This document shows positions 9,785 through 19,620 of a stretch of 64,000 nucleotides of DNA, piece after piece. This DNA is from Flexithrix dorotheae DSM 6795 (lineage in GTDB: Bacteria; Bacteroidota; Bacteroidia; Cytophagales; Flammeovirgaceae): positions 248,001-312,000 of the forward strand of contig NZ_KB903520.1 in NCBI RefSeq assembly GCF_000379765.1, given 5' to 3'. The position numbers and the translations under genes were made by a program. Positions within the stretch are counted from its first letter, which is position 1; the number at the start of each line of letters is the position of its first letter. The notes under the pieces were generated by a model. It was given only the letters and a program-made list of their open reading frames with translations. It had not been told where the DNA came from and did not search any database.

Positions 9785-10101
9785 AACAAATTGAATTTAG
9801 TGCTTTTTCTGAAGGTAAATCTAAATAAAACAATTGATTTTTGCTTTGAAATTCACTTTCCGAATAAAGACTTTAATGTTCTCCTACGAACAATTATGCC
9901 CGTGAGCGAACATAATTTTTGCTTTTGATTTTTTGCGTGCCTTTTAATTTATTGATTTTCAATGAATTATTGTATGGTATTGGATTTGTTTTCCCTTTTT
10001 TATTGACTAATTTAGAAGTGCATCAATCAATTTCAATTAATTATAAATCCAATAAATGTATTTTGAACTAAAATTTTACCCTTAACTTTTAAAAATTAGA
10101 T
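9785..10101. other. 317-bp intergenic region between divergent genes
   Basis: No gene seen. Two small inverted repeats lie close together: TGTTC/GAACA (9877-9892) and AATTATG/CATAATT (9892-9917), the second followed by T-rich DNA. They could form hairpins in the upstream region of mogA; no known riboswitch pattern was recognised. Confidence 0.4.
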
Positions 10102-10380
10102 ATGAAATCAATTGCCATAGAATTACCCAACATTGCAGGGGAACACGAAATTGAAGTGGATGTGAAGATTAATGGAAAGAAAACAAGCTATTATTATAAA
10201 GTGGAAATTTTTAGATGGGAGGATTGCGAAGAGCCGAGAGAAAACAGAGTAGAATGTATAAAGCAAATGGTGACCCGATATGATGAAGAGTGGGCCTTAG
10301 CTCATATCGGAATGCCTACTGAAGAATTTATCCCCATAACTTTTCAAAAGAAGGAAAAAAAGCTTGAATCTTTAGCCTGA
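10102..10380 (+). CDS. Small hypothetical protein
   Basis: A 92-residue soluble protein with no signal peptide or membrane segment. It opens with alternating strands ('IAIELPNIAGEHEIEVDVKI', 'SYYYKVEIFRW') and continues with a helical, charged segment that contains two cysteines (in 'EDCEEP' and 'VECIKQ'). I do not recognise the family. The ATG at 10102 follows an A-rich leader typical of this genome. It stands alone in gene-poor DNA. Confidence 0.6.
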   Translation: MKSIAIELPNIAGEHEIEVDVKINGKKTSYYYKVEIFRWEDCEEPRENRVECIKQMVTRYDEEWALAHIGMPTEEFIPITFQKKEKKLESLA

Positions 10381-10533
10381 CACTATTAAAGGTTTTTCTT
10401 CAGTTTTAGAATGGAAAACAGTCAGGAATTTCCCCAAAAGGAAAGCTAGGAGTTTTCATTAGTTTTTTGAGTTATCCATCAATTATGACGTATTCATGGG
10501 TGATTTCCCACATAATTGAGGGCTAAGGGTTTC

Positions 10534-10677
10534 CTATTTGAAAAAACTCAGGATTTGCTCCAAAAAGAAGCCGATAATAAATCCGGAAATACCAGAACAG
10601 ATAGCCACGATGAGAAAGCCCACCAATACTAATGATGGTTTTTTCTCTTTTTCAAGTTCATCATATTGTTGTACCAT
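10534..10677 (-). CDS. 47-residue single-pass membrane protein
   Basis: An ORF read directly from the minus strand, from the ATG at 10677 to the TAG at 10534. The predicted protein has a charged N-terminus (MVQQYDELEKEKKPS) followed by one strongly hydrophobic helix of about 25 residues ('LVLVGFLIVAICSGISGFII') and a short tail ending in FFK. The clean split into a charged head and a membrane helix argues for a real gene. The function is unknown; it could be a small membrane regulator or stress peptide. Confidence 0.5.
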   Translation of the reverse strand: MVQQYDELEKEKKPSLVLVGFLIVAICSGISGFIIGFFLEQILSFFK

Positions 10678-11351
10678 GTTATTAAGAGATTGATTGGATG
10701 AAAAAATAAAATAAGTGAATACTTTCAGGGAAAATATTCCTGATTTAAAAATGAATTCCCCTTAAGTTTTTTAGTTATTAGTGTCGGTGTTTTTTGGAAA
10801 TAGTAAACCAAATTTTACCAAATAATTATTGCCGGTAAAATTATATACCTGAATAGGCAATTGATAAATAGTGGTTGATCAGGATCTGAAGATGCATTAG
10901 TGTAGTTTGTAAGTATTTTTACAGCATCATTTTAATTTAAGAAGATAATTTTTGACTGATTATTGTCTAATCCTAAATTATTTTAATCCCCTGAATTTTA
11001 TTTTTAAAGAAGTTACTCTCTGTAAAATGAACATTCAGAGAATAAACGATTGGTTATTTAGTATACGGAAAAAAACTGCCGAAGATCATATTTTTCCAGT
11101 AAATCTCCCATACAGACAGAAAAATTAGTTTTTGGTTGAGTTTTGCTTATTGGAAAAGTATCATTTAAAAAAATAAAGCATTTTTTTAAATATCCTGGAT
11201 AAAATGTAGTGTGGTGTTTTTGTATTTCAGCTAAAGTAGAAAAAAAATAAAAAAATACATAGCCTGATTATTAAATTTCCTTTTTCTCATTGAAATCTAT
11301 TAGTTTTCTGAAAAAATAAATGATGAAGGCTTATAATAGTCGTGAGTTTGA
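10678..11351. other. 674-bp gene-poor AT-rich region
   Basis: No convincing gene. The only ORF worth noting is a 33-codon frame on the plus strand at 11027-11128 (MNIQRINDWLFSIRKK...), with no supporting context. Otherwise it is AT-rich DNA upstream of the serine hydrolase. Confidence 0.45.
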
Positions 11352-12686
11352 ATGATTGAAATGTTGGAATTTTTTTTAATAGTCATTGCATTTTCTCTTA
11401 TTGCCCTGTCCTTATATTTATTATGCCAAAGGTTTCTACCAATTGCTACAGGATTTGCAGCAAAATTGATGGCTTCTGCTTTTTTTATAGGCCTTCGTGA
11501 ACCTGTTGATGTAAAGAAAAATGAACTTAAAAAGGCCTGGTTTGTAAAACTGAGGATAAATGAAAAACAGGGTTATGTAAAAGCCTCTGTTTTAGGTTTT
11601 TTTTCGAAAAAATGCTGGTATCATCCTGCAACAGGATGCCACCTTGGGGAAAATTCAGATGGCTTTTCCTTTCCTCATGTTAGTGTCAAACCATGTGACG
11701 ACCTTCAAGCAGAATATGATTCAGATATCCAGAAAATAGTAAGGAAAGCATTTGTGGAAAAGGATATAAAAAATCCGCTGAATACGAGGGCAATAATGGT
11801 GATTCATCAGGATAAAATTATTGCTGAAAATTATGCTGCGGGATATGGAAGGGATATTCCTCAGGCTGGCTGGTCTTTAGCCAAAAGTATTACCAATGCG
11901 GTCACAGGAATTCTGGTGAAGGAAAAAGCAATAAATATTTATGAGGAAATTCCAAAAGAGAAACTATTAAATAAACAGCACCGGTATTCAATTCACCAGT
12001 TGCTCCGAATGGAAACCGGGCTTCAATTTGCCGATTTTCACGATAAATTAAAATTGGCCGAAATGCTATTCAATCAGCCTGATGTATTTGAATTTGGACA
12101 AAAATTAATTCAAAAACCATTAGAAAATTTTTCCTGGAGATATTCAAGTGTTCACTCCAATATTTTATCAGGGGTTATAAAGAGTTATTTCTCCTCTTTG
12201 GAAGACTATCTGGCATTTCCCTATCAAATGCTTTTTCGTAAGTTGGGGATGGATAATACGTACCTTGAAGTAGATCCTGGTGGAAATTTTGTAGGCTCTT
12301 CCTTTGTATATGCTTCTCCGATGGATTATGCAAAATTTGGTTTATTGTATTTAAATGATGGAAAATGGAATGGCGAACAGATATTGCCAGAGGGCTGGGT
12401 AGAATATTCCAGATCGCCTTCTCAATTGGACAAATATGGGCAGTATGGGGCACACTTTTGGAAAAATGCCAAAATGCCAGTTCCTGGAAAAACCAGACAT
12501 TGGCCCAACCTTCCTAATGATCTTTTTTATGCTTCGGGATACCAGGGCCAAAACATAATTATAATTCCTTCCAAAAAAACCGTTATTGTAAGACTAGGGC
12601 TAACTTTTGACTACGAAAGATGGAATTTTGGTGAAATGGTTGAAGACATTTTGATTCATCTACGCGGTGCGAACAACACGAAATAA
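11352..12686 (+). CDS. Serine hydrolase, class C beta-lactamase-like
   Basis: A 444-residue protein with an N-terminal hydrophobic helix (residues about 3-25) that probably anchors it in the membrane. The nucleophile motif SxxK is S175-L-A-K178 ('QAGWSLAKSITNAV'). The second motif is Y264-S-S in 'WRYSSVHSN', and a 'GSSFVYASPMDYAKFGLLYL' segment matches penicillin-binding-protein-like esterases. Related proteins hydrolyse esters, amides or D-amino acid peptides; substrate prediction is not possible. It is monocistronic. The 674-bp upstream region is gene-poor. Confidence 0.85.
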   Translation: MIEMLEFFLIVIAFSLIALSLYLLCQRFLPIATGFAAKLMASAFFIGLREPVDVKKNELKKAWFVKLRINEKQGYVKASVLGFFSKKCWYHPATGCHLGENSDGFSFPHVSVKPCDDLQAEYDSDIQKIVRKAFVEKDIKNPLNTRAIMVIHQDKIIAENYAAGYGRDIPQAGWSLAKSITNAVTGILVKEKAINIYEEIPKEKLLNKQHRYSIHQLLRMETGLQFADFHDKLKLAEMLFNQPDVFEFGQKLIQKPLENFSWRYSSVHSNILSGVIKSYFSSLEDYLAFPYQMLFRKLGMDNTYLEVDPGGNFVGSSFVYASPMDYAKFGLLYLNDGKWNGEQILPEGWVEYSRSPSQLDKYGQYGAHFWKNAKMPVPGKTRHWPNLPNDLFYASGYQGQNIIIIPSKKTVIVRLGLTFDYERWNFGEMVEDILIHLRGANNTK

Positions 12687-12817
12687 GTGAGGAAATTCAG
12701 TGAGATAATACACTGATTGTCAATACTAAACTGATATCGCTTTTTTAACACCAGTGGCACCTTATATTCTACCTAAACTATCATGAATTAAACTTTTTTG
12801 AACAAATTTAAACAGCT

Positions 12818-13348
12818 ATGAGACGGAGTGTGGTAAACACTAAATCACTACTAATTTTTTTTATAGGATTGATTTTTTTGATAAATTTTTCTGAAGTAAA
12901 GGCACAATCTAAAAATAAATATTCCTCATTAATGGAATATGTACTGGATAAAGGAGTACTCACGATTGGATCGACAGGGGAAAATTTACCCTTTACCCAT
13001 TATGATGCGATTAATGAAAAATGGGAAGGTTTTGATATTGATCTGGCTCATTTATTAGGGGAAAAAATCGGGGTGAAAATAAACTTTGTAAAGGTGAGAG
13101 AAAGGGCCCTGATAAGTGGGGTGGCCACTGGGGAGTTTAATATTGCGATGTCTGGGATAAAAAGAACTATATCTCATACTTTAATTAGCGGGATGTCAAG
13201 AGGTTATGTGTATGATGATAAGGAGGAAATTGCGATTCTTCTTCCCTCATTTGAAAAGGATTTTCTGGATTATTTGAATGCTTTCATTTCTGAAATGGAA
13301 AATAAGGGGGAATTGGAAAAATTGAAAAATAAATGGATTGGAAGTTAA
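12818..13348 (+). CDS. Truncated periplasmic solute-binding protein (SBP_bac_3 family, lobe II missing)
   Basis: A 176-residue protein with a signal peptide (ends KAQ near residue 30). The N-terminal half ('KGVLTIGSTGENLPFTHYDA', 'WEGFDIDLAHLLGEKIGVKI', 'GEFNIAMSGIKRT') is a normal lobe I of an amino-acid-type binding protein. It then jumps to the family's usual C-terminal helices ('LDYLNAFISEMENKGELEKL'). About 90 residues that would form lobe II are absent, with the frame kept. Full-length members are about 250 residues. It may be a decaying gene or a specialised one-lobe protein. No transporter genes are adjacent. Confidence 0.7.
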   Translation: MRRSVVNTKSLLIFFIGLIFLINFSEVKAQSKNKYSSLMEYVLDKGVLTIGSTGENLPFTHYDAINEKWEGFDIDLAHLLGEKIGVKINFVKVRERALISGVATGEFNIAMSGIKRTISHTLISGMSRGYVYDDKEEIAILLPSFEKDFLDYLNAFISEMENKGELEKLKNKWIGS

Positions 13349-13450
13349 TGGAAAATTTTTAATTCCTGAAGTAGTCTAAAGTAAGGGATTTCAAGACAAG
13401 AAGGAGTAGATTTTGGTCATGGTAATTCCATTTGGACAACTTTACTTCAA

Positions 13451-13487
13451 AAAAAGACCTGCTAATTTTTTTGCAGGTCTTTTTTTT
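13451..13487. terminator. Bidirectional Rho-independent terminator
   Basis: A 12-bp perfect stem (13451-13462 with 13473-13484) flanked by A- and T-tracts, between the convergent binding-protein and adenosine deaminase genes. Confidence 0.85.
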
Positions 13488-13503
13488 GTGAAAAAATGGA
13501 AAC

Positions 13504-15042
13504 TTAATTCAATTCAGAATTGACATAATCAATCCATTCTGCCCATTTTTTTTCCAGTGCTTTTAAAGACATTTCCTTTTCCTTTTCATTGAGGCTGCTG
13601 TAAATTATTGAGTTCCAAACTAGTTTTTTCAGTGCCTGGAAATCGAGTTCCCAGGCCAGGTAAATAGCCCAATAGTCGGGAGTAACTCCAGTGTAACTAA
13701 AAACCCCCGGATCATCCGGGCTGATACTAATTTGCACGCCCTGATTCATAAAATAAGTGGCCGGGTGCATTCTCAGGTCCGAGATATAACCTAATATCTG
13801 ATTACTCAAAGGGTTTACTTCTACACAAATGTTATTTTCTTTCACTTTCTGGATAAGAGCGGGATACCTGAATAAATTGAAACCGTGGCCTATTCTTTTA
13901 CTGTTCAGTAAAACTGCATCGTAGAGGTTATCATTTGATATCCAATTGCTTTCTCCATCGTGGAGGTAAAGTGGAAGATCTACACCATAAACCATCTGTA
14001 ATGAATCCATTTTCAGCCAGTTGTCTAGGAAATAAATGGAGGTATTTCCGGCATCTTCCTCGGCTACAAGATCGTAACCCTTTATCATTTCGGGGTATTT
14101 CTTCCTTAGTTGAAAGGCCAGTTCCATATCTTGCCATACTTTTTCTTTTTCAAAAAATCGCAGAAATGTATGGATGATTTTAATAGAAAACTCCGGGATT
14201 TCTTGTTTGAATTCGTTTTCCAGATCTTTCCAGTATTGTATAGTGGTATCCGGAGTGTAATATCCTTCAGGGTGTTCTAGGTCATAAAGTGTGAAAGACA
14301 ACCCTTCCCTTAATTCCAGGTGCTGAAGACCATCTTTTATCATATTTTTGATGGCCACTCTAAAATATTCTTTAAAAATAGGCTGGTATTTATAGAATTT
14401 TCCAGTACGCTGAAAGGTTTTCTCAAATTCCATCCAGATGTCTGTAGAATCATTGCTAATACTATTATCAAAAGTAAGCAGGTCTAATAATTCGGTTTTA
14501 AACTGAGGATTTTTAGTGGCTAATTCTTTGGTGGGGTAAAAACCTGTGGGTTGTTGTCCATGTTTGAAAAAGCCCAATTGCCCTTTTACGAAACTATTAT
14601 TATCTACCTCCCAATACACATAACAGTTTTCTTCCCTTGCAGCTCTTTCCACAATCCAATCATAATCCTGCATGGTTACAGGATGCAAATGATGAATTCC
14701 CCCTTTGGGCATTTTTTTGAGCAAATCAAAAAGCTGACTTTCCTCCATGTGTTTTTCCCATCTGTAAAAATAACTTGCAGGAGGGAAATAGTGATTCTCC
14801 CGGTAATCTTTAAGCATTTTATTCCTGAGTCGGCCTAATTTTTCTTCTGCATTTTGCTCTTCCTGAGTAAGCACAATAGAGGCATCAAAAGCCATTAGAC
14901 TATCTTGTTGTTCTAAGGCTTTCCTGGCATTCAGATAAGTTGCTTTTTTCTTGTCCAGGCTTTGGTTTTTTTTCATCTGTCCATTGGCAGAAAGTGCATG
15001 GAAAAACAGAGAACATGAAATAATTGTAAGGGGAATTCTCAT
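13504..15042 (-). CDS. Exported ADGF-type adenosine deaminase-like protein
   Basis: A 512-residue protein with a signal peptide (cleavage near SANGQ). The zinc-ligand motif HxH is H118-L-H120 in 'MPKGGIHHLHPV'. 'YLHDGESNW' supplies the catalytic-site His/Glu region, 'KRIGHGFNLFRYP' the next metal-site histidine, and 'SISPDDPGVFSYTG' the aspartates. The order and the extended N-terminal region of about 100 residues match the growth-factor-like (ADGF/CECR1) branch, which is secreted and deaminates adenosine to inosine. In a periplasmic setting it would support nucleoside salvage. The DUF218-type gene lies immediately upstream (53 bp) on the same strand and may share the transcript. Confidence 0.85.
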   Translation of the reverse strand: MRIPLTIISCSLFFHALSANGQMKKNQSLDKKKATYLNARKALEQQDSLMAFDASIVLTQEEQNAEEKLGRLRNKMLKDYRENHYFPPASYFYRWEKHMEESQLFDLLKKMPKGGIHHLHPVTMQDYDWIVERAAREENCYVYWEVDNNSFVKGQLGFFKHGQQPTGFYPTKELATKNPQFKTELLDLLTFDNSISNDSTDIWMEFEKTFQRTGKFYKYQPIFKEYFRVAIKNMIKDGLQHLELREGLSFTLYDLEHPEGYYTPDTTIQYWKDLENEFKQEIPEFSIKIIHTFLRFFEKEKVWQDMELAFQLRKKYPEMIKGYDLVAEEDAGNTSIYFLDNWLKMDSLQMVYGVDLPLYLHDGESNWISNDNLYDAVLLNSKRIGHGFNLFRYPALIQKVKENNICVEVNPLSNQILGYISDLRMHPATYFMNQGVQISISPDDPGVFSYTGVTPDYWAIYLAWELDFQALKKLVWNSIIYSSLNEKEKEMSLKALEKKWAEWIDYVNSELN

Positions 15043-15095
15043 GATGGTTTACAGTAGTTTTTCAGGTTAAATTAGGTTGGTAGAATTCAGTATTA

Positions 15096-16085
15096 TCACA
15101 AGAATATCATGGTGTAAATATATTTTGCTGATTCTTTCAAAACTACAAACCAGCCTTTTGGAGAAAGATACCAACTATTTTTGTCATATTGAATATCGTC
15201 CAGAGTAATTATTCCTACATTGGCCAGTTCACTTAATTGTTTTTCATAAATCATCCAGCTTCTTCTGGAATGTGTTCCCAATGTAATCACATTTATAGAA
15301 GTAGTTTCATTGGTGTTTTCTTCAAGCCATTTTTTTACTGCCATCACGCTGGATTTTGTTCTGTTGAGTTCCTTTTCCTCTGCAGCTATTGCTAATATTT
15401 TATCTTCTTCAATTTCAAGGTACTTAAGGTAATTAGCTGAGTACTCCGCTATAGAATTAGTTTTGAAAATGTCGGTTCCACCATAAGTACCTCTGTCATA
15501 AATAAAGTAGTCTGTTCGGGCAGAAAAAGATTTTCCGGCCAGTTTCACTGAATCCACAAACAAATCTCTGTCTTCTCCATTTTTAAAAGCATCGTTATAG
15601 TATCGGATGCGGATGGTGTCGATAGCGGATAATGGCATATTGAGATTAAAGTTGTAGTTTTTAAATTCCCCTGTAGTTTTTATATCATCGATTTCTTTGC
15701 TGTTGACAAATAATTTGAATTTTGCATATCCGCCCAGCAAAGGTGTACTTTTTGCCCCGATAATTAATTCTGGTTGATCCATATTGCCAGGGTAAGGGAA
15801 TGTATCTGCTTTTGGGGGGACAAATATTAAATTGCCATTGGTGACCATCCTGTATTCCGGATCGAGAGGCATTCCTGTGGTAATAATAAAATCATAATCA
15901 TTTTCTGTAAATTCTTTGGCTGCTTCTTCAAGGGCATAATTGGGCAGCCAACCTTCCACTACCAGAATTTTGGCTTTAATAGGATTTGAAACAGAGAGAA
16001 AGCCATGAATGGTAGAAATGTAAAGTCCAAGTAATAGGATTATGACACTCGATAACCAGACTCTTTTTTTTTTAATTAGGCTCAT
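15096..16085 (-). CDS. DUF218/YdcF-like membrane-anchored protein with an inserted xylan-binding-like module
   Basis: A 329-residue protein with an N-terminal transmembrane helix (residues about 10-29). The two halves of a DUF218 fold are visible: 'AKILVVEGWLPNYALEEAA' and 'DFIITTG' before residue 71, then 'SIAEYSANYLKYL', 'TKSSVMAVKKWL' and 'VITLGTHSRRSWM' after residue 210. Between them (about 107-184) is a separate strand-rich segment. Its 'GAKSTPLLGGYAKFKLFVN' and 'IRIRYYNDAFKNGEDRDLFV' look like the calcium-dependent xylan-binding modules (CBM36/60 type). DUF218 proteins act in envelope metabolism. The fusion suggests envelope or extracellular glycan recognition. Confidence is good for DUF218 and moderate for the module. 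Confidence 0.75.
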   Translation of the reverse strand: MSLIKKKRVWLSSVIILLLGLYISTIHGFLSVSNPIKAKILVVEGWLPNYALEEAAKEFTENDYDFIITTGMPLDPEYRMVTNGNLIFVPPKADTFPYPGNMDQPELIIGAKSTPLLGGYAKFKLFVNSKEIDDIKTTGEFKNYNFNLNMPLSAIDTIRIRYYNDAFKNGEDRDLFVDSVKLAGKSFSARTDYFIYDRGTYGGTDIFKTNSIAEYSANYLKYLEIEEDKILAIAAEEKELNRTKSSVMAVKKWLEENTNETTSINVITLGTHSRRSWMIYEKQLSELANVGIITLDDIQYDKNSWYLSPKGWFVVLKESAKYIYTMIFL

Positions 16086-16469
16086 TAATTTTAGTGAGTT
16101 AGAGTTTAATTCAGATTGTTAATTGATTACTAATGTTTATTTATTGGTGAAGTGAAATACTTTAGGGATACATTTCAGGCCGGGTAAATATAAATATGAC
16201 ACTATATTTACTTTTTGTTGTTCAAAAATAAAATCTGCCATCTATAATAAAAAATTAGCCATAATTATCTGCTTTTTGTAAATTGCTATTTTAAATTGAA
16301 TTATATTACATTAATTAATTGTTAAAAAAGCATTCCATCTCATTATCAATTAGTTGTGTCTAAAGGAATAACACAAGTTTTTGATGAGATCGGGAAAAAT
16401 AATTACCAAATAAATAACCAATAACCATATAATATAAGGAAAACAATTACACATTAAATTACCCAAAAG
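16086..16469. other. 384-bp divergent intergenic region
   Basis: No gene. It is AT-rich and contains the best copy of the dispersed 25-bp motif (16336-16360), 109 bp before the GTG start of the histidine kinase. Confidence 0.5.
16336..16360 (+). repeat. Dispersed 25-bp intergenic motif, copy 2 (reference copy)
   Basis: It has the form CATCTCATTATC-AATTAGTTGTGTC, used as the reference for the other copies. It lies upstream of the histidine kinase gene, in the same orientation as the gene. Confidence 0.55.
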
Positions 16470-19400
16470 GTGAAAATTACTAAAAAATTATACTTAGTAA
16501 TTGCTTGTTTAAGTATTATTTCCGCAAAAATACATGCCCAGGTGAAAACGGAAGTTTCTTTCTCCCTGGATAAAAAACGAGTAATTACCTCAGCCAATGT
16601 GGAAAAACTCACCCGGGAAGCTGAGGATTTTCTTGAAAGGGGATTTTCTGAAAATGCCATTCAATTTGCTGAAGAGGCTCTATTGATGAACGAAGGCCCT
16701 GACCCCTCTGAGTTCAATGCCCGTAATTTATTAACCATTGCCAGAAGTTATTTGAAAAAAGATCAAACGGGCTCTGCTTTAAAATACTTTTTGAGGGCCT
16801 CTAAAGAATATGAAAGATTATCGGATGATAAAGGTTTGTCTGATGTTTATCTGGAATTGGCCTATCTCTATAAAAAATGGGAATCCCCTAATAAGGCTTT
16901 GGAATATTTTCTTGTAGCAGAAAGTCATAAAGAAAAGTTAGGGGATGACTTAGGCCAGATTAACATTCTGGAAAATACAGGGAAAATCTATTGCGAGATG
17001 GGAAGCTATGAAAAAGCCATAGTTAATTATAGCCATTTAATGGGATTGTACTCTGCCAGAAAAGATACCACCAAAATTTTAAGAACCCTTGAAAAACTGG
17101 CCAACAGCAGCAACAAAATTCAGGATTACAATGCTTCTCTGAATTACAATCTGAAAATTCTGAATATCAACAAAACCATTAAAGATTCTGTAGGAATCGC
17201 CCATTCACTTCATGATATAGGTTATGTATATAAGGATTTAAAAAATTACAACAAATCTTTAGGAGCCTTTATGGATTTCAGAATTGTTTGTAAAGATCTT
17301 GATATGGATAATGCGCATTTTCCAGAATATACCGAAACTCTGTTAACCATTGGCCAGATTTACCAATACCTGGGTGATGAAGGAGGAGGTCCCACTAATT
17401 ATAAACATGCCCTCAATTCTTATGATAAAAAACTTAGAATCAGTCAGGAAGTTGAAGATCAGGAAGGGATTGCCCGAACATATAACCAAATTGCCCTGAT
17501 TTATATTAAACTCGATAATTTTACAGCGGCAATTGAATATGCCAATAAGGCTCAGGAAATAGCTAAGGAATTGGAAAACAAGGAAATTTTATACCATAGC
17601 TATTACTATTTGTATAATGCCTATACCTTCAAGAAAAAGTACAAAAAATCACTGGCTTATCATCAGCTATATTCCCAAATCAAAGATAGCTTATTGTTAG
17701 ATAAGCTGGATGAACAGAAGAAATTGTTGGAAAAGGAAGAAGCCGAAAATAGAAAGCAATTCATTATCAATAAACGTGAGCAGATGATTGTGGGGCAGGA
17801 ACTGGATACCCTGGAGGTGAAAAAACTCCAACTTCAGGCAGAAAAAAGGGATCAGGAGTTGGCATTGCTTTTAATTGATAAGGAATTGAAGGAGTTTGAG
17901 TTAAAAAATGAACATTTAAAAAATGAAAAAGCCAAGCAGGATATTTTATTATTGAAAAGGCAATATCAAACGGAAAAGCAGGAAAAACAAATTGCCCTAT
18001 TAGAGAAAAACAGGGAAATACAAGCCTATGCACTGAAACAGCAGGAAATGGAAAAGCAGGAAAGGAAGGCTGCTTTTGCCATGCTGGAAAAGGACAAAGA
18101 GCTGAAGGAACTGGAATTGAGTAAACAGGAATCCATTAACCGATATACCATTACGGGAATCGTTCTGATTACCGTCATTCTCTGTTTGATTTTCTTTACT
18201 TATTTACAAACCCGAAAGGCCAATTCGAAACTTTCCCTCAAAAATAAGCAAATTGAAACCCAATCAAATTATTTGGAGGAAGCCTATAAGAACCTTGAGT
18301 TGCTTAGCGAAATGGGTCAAAGTATAACAGCTTCCTTATCGATTGAAAATATCATTGAATTGATTTATGAAAATGTAAACACTTTAATGGATGTTTCGGT
18401 TTTTGGTGTAGGAATCTATAATCCGGAAAGAAGCACGCTGGATTTCCCTGCTATTTTTGAGAATGGTGTCACTCAGAAGGAGGTTAAATTTAAATTAACA
18501 GAAGAGGATAATCTGGCAGTTTATTGTTTTAATCATCAGCAGGAGGTGATTCTGAAAGACTTTGAAAGGGAAGCTTCTAATTATATTTCAGGAGGGTATT
18601 TCACAGAAAAAGCGGGGATTCACCATGCCAGCTCTTTAATTTACGTTCCCCTGGTAGTGCAGTCAAAGTCTATAGGTGTGCTTACAGTGCAAAGTTTTAA
18701 GAAAAATGCCTATTCCGATTACCATATCAATATTTTAAGGAATATAGCCTTATATGCTAAAATTGCTCTTGAAAATGCCAATGCCTATAAGAAAATTGGC
18801 GATCAGAAAAAAACGCTTCAAATTGCGTATCAGAATATTAATGAGCAAAAGAGATTAATTGAAAACAAGAATAAGGAGCTTGTGGAACTCAATAAGGAAA
18901 AGAATCATCTTATTGGGATTGTAGCCCACGACTTAAGAAATCCGCTGGCCATTGCCATTAGTCTTACCAATTTCTTACAACACAATACCGGTAATTTGAA
19001 AAAAGAACAATTGGAAGGAATAAAAATTACCAGTAAGTCTCTGAACCGAATGTTTGATATGATTACAAAAATTCTTGATCTCAAATCAATTGAGTCCAAG
19101 AAGATAAATATTCAATTGCAGAGAGTTAATGTCCTGGATGTCATTAATCATGTCAATAGTACATTTGAGGAAGCTTTAAGTAAAAAACAAATTGAGCTTT
19201 CTTTTAATATACAGACGGATGATCCCTATTCTGAGGTTGACCATAATTACATCACCCAAATTTTTGAAAATCTAATATCGAACGCAATTAAGTTCTCGCC
19301 TTTTGGTAAAAAGATAGTGATAAGAGTTTATGATGTAAGGGATAAATTAAGGGTATCCATCATTGATGAGGGACCGGGAATTAATAAAGAGGACAGAAAA

Positions 19401-19595
19401 AAGCTTTTTGGGAAATATCAAAAACTTTCTGCCAAACCCACAGGGGGGGAGATGTCCACTGGGCTGGGCCTATCCATAGTTAAAAAGTATGTGGAACTGA
19501 TGAATGGAAATGTGTGGTGTGAAAGTAATCTTGGTGCAGGAGCTGAATTCGTAGTTGAATTCAATAAGTCGAAGGCGGAGGTTTACGAATTTTAG
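16470..19595 (+). CDS. TPR-GAF hybrid sensor histidine kinase
   Basis: A 1041-residue sensor that starts with GTG and has a signal peptide (ends IHAQ). Residues about 40-430 are tetratricopeptide repeats (for example 'ALKYFLRASKEYERLSDDKG', 'ALEYFLVAESHKEKLGDDLG') and are periplasmic. A long charged coiled coil (about 430-555) leads to one membrane helix (559-582). In the cytoplasm come a GAF domain (about 615-760), a HisKA domain with phospho-acceptor H820 ('IGIVAHDLRNPLA') and an ATPase domain ('NLISNAIKFS', 'GPGINKEDRKKLF', 'GLGLSIVKKYVE'). No receiver domain is present and no response regulator is adjacent. The signal is unknown. A terminator follows. Confidence 0.92.
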   Translation: MKITKKLYLVIACLSIISAKIHAQVKTEVSFSLDKKRVITSANVEKLTREAEDFLERGFSENAIQFAEEALLMNEGPDPSEFNARNLLTIARSYLKKDQTGSALKYFLRASKEYERLSDDKGLSDVYLELAYLYKKWESPNKALEYFLVAESHKEKLGDDLGQINILENTGKIYCEMGSYEKAIVNYSHLMGLYSARKDTTKILRTLEKLANSSNKIQDYNASLNYNLKILNINKTIKDSVGIAHSLHDIGYVYKDLKNYNKSLGAFMDFRIVCKDLDMDNAHFPEYTETLLTIGQIYQYLGDEGGGPTNYKHALNSYDKKLRISQEVEDQEGIARTYNQIALIYIKLDNFTAAIEYANKAQEIAKELENKEILYHSYYYLYNAYTFKKKYKKSLAYHQLYSQIKDSLLLDKLDEQKKLLEKEEAENRKQFIINKREQMIVGQELDTLEVKKLQLQAEKRDQELALLLIDKELKEFELKNEHLKNEKAKQDILLLKRQYQTEKQEKQIALLEKNREIQAYALKQQEMEKQERKAAFAMLEKDKELKELELSKQESINRYTITGIVLITVILCLIFFTYLQTRKANSKLSLKNKQIETQSNYLEEAYKNLELLSEMGQSITASLSIENIIELIYENVNTLMDVSVFGVGIYNPERSTLDFPAIFENGVTQKEVKFKLTEEDNLAVYCFNHQQEVILKDFEREASNYISGGYFTEKAGIHHASSLIYVPLVVQSKSIGVLTVQSFKKNAYSDYHINILRNIALYAKIALENANAYKKIGDQKKTLQIAYQNINEQKRLIENKNKELVELNKEKNHLIGIVAHDLRNPLAIAISLTNFLQHNTGNLKKEQLEGIKITSKSLNRMFDMITKILDLKSIESKKINIQLQRVNVLDVINHVNSTFEEALSKKQIELSFNIQTDDPYSEVDHNYITQIFENLISNAIKFSPFGKKIVIRVYDVRDKLRVSIIDEGPGINKEDRKKLFGKYQKLSAKPTGGEMSTGLGLSIVKKYVELMNGNVWCESNLGAGAEFVVEFNKSKAEVYEF

Positions 19596-19620
19596 GTTTT
19601 TCAAAAAAAGCGCAATAGTT

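Noticed and set aside
11027-11128. A 33-codon ORF on the plus strand
   Set aside because: It is short, has no hydrophobic or conserved feature and no supporting context.
16470-19595. A hybrid kinase with a receiver domain
   Set aside because: The chain ends after the ATPase domain; no phospho-acceptor aspartate domain is present.
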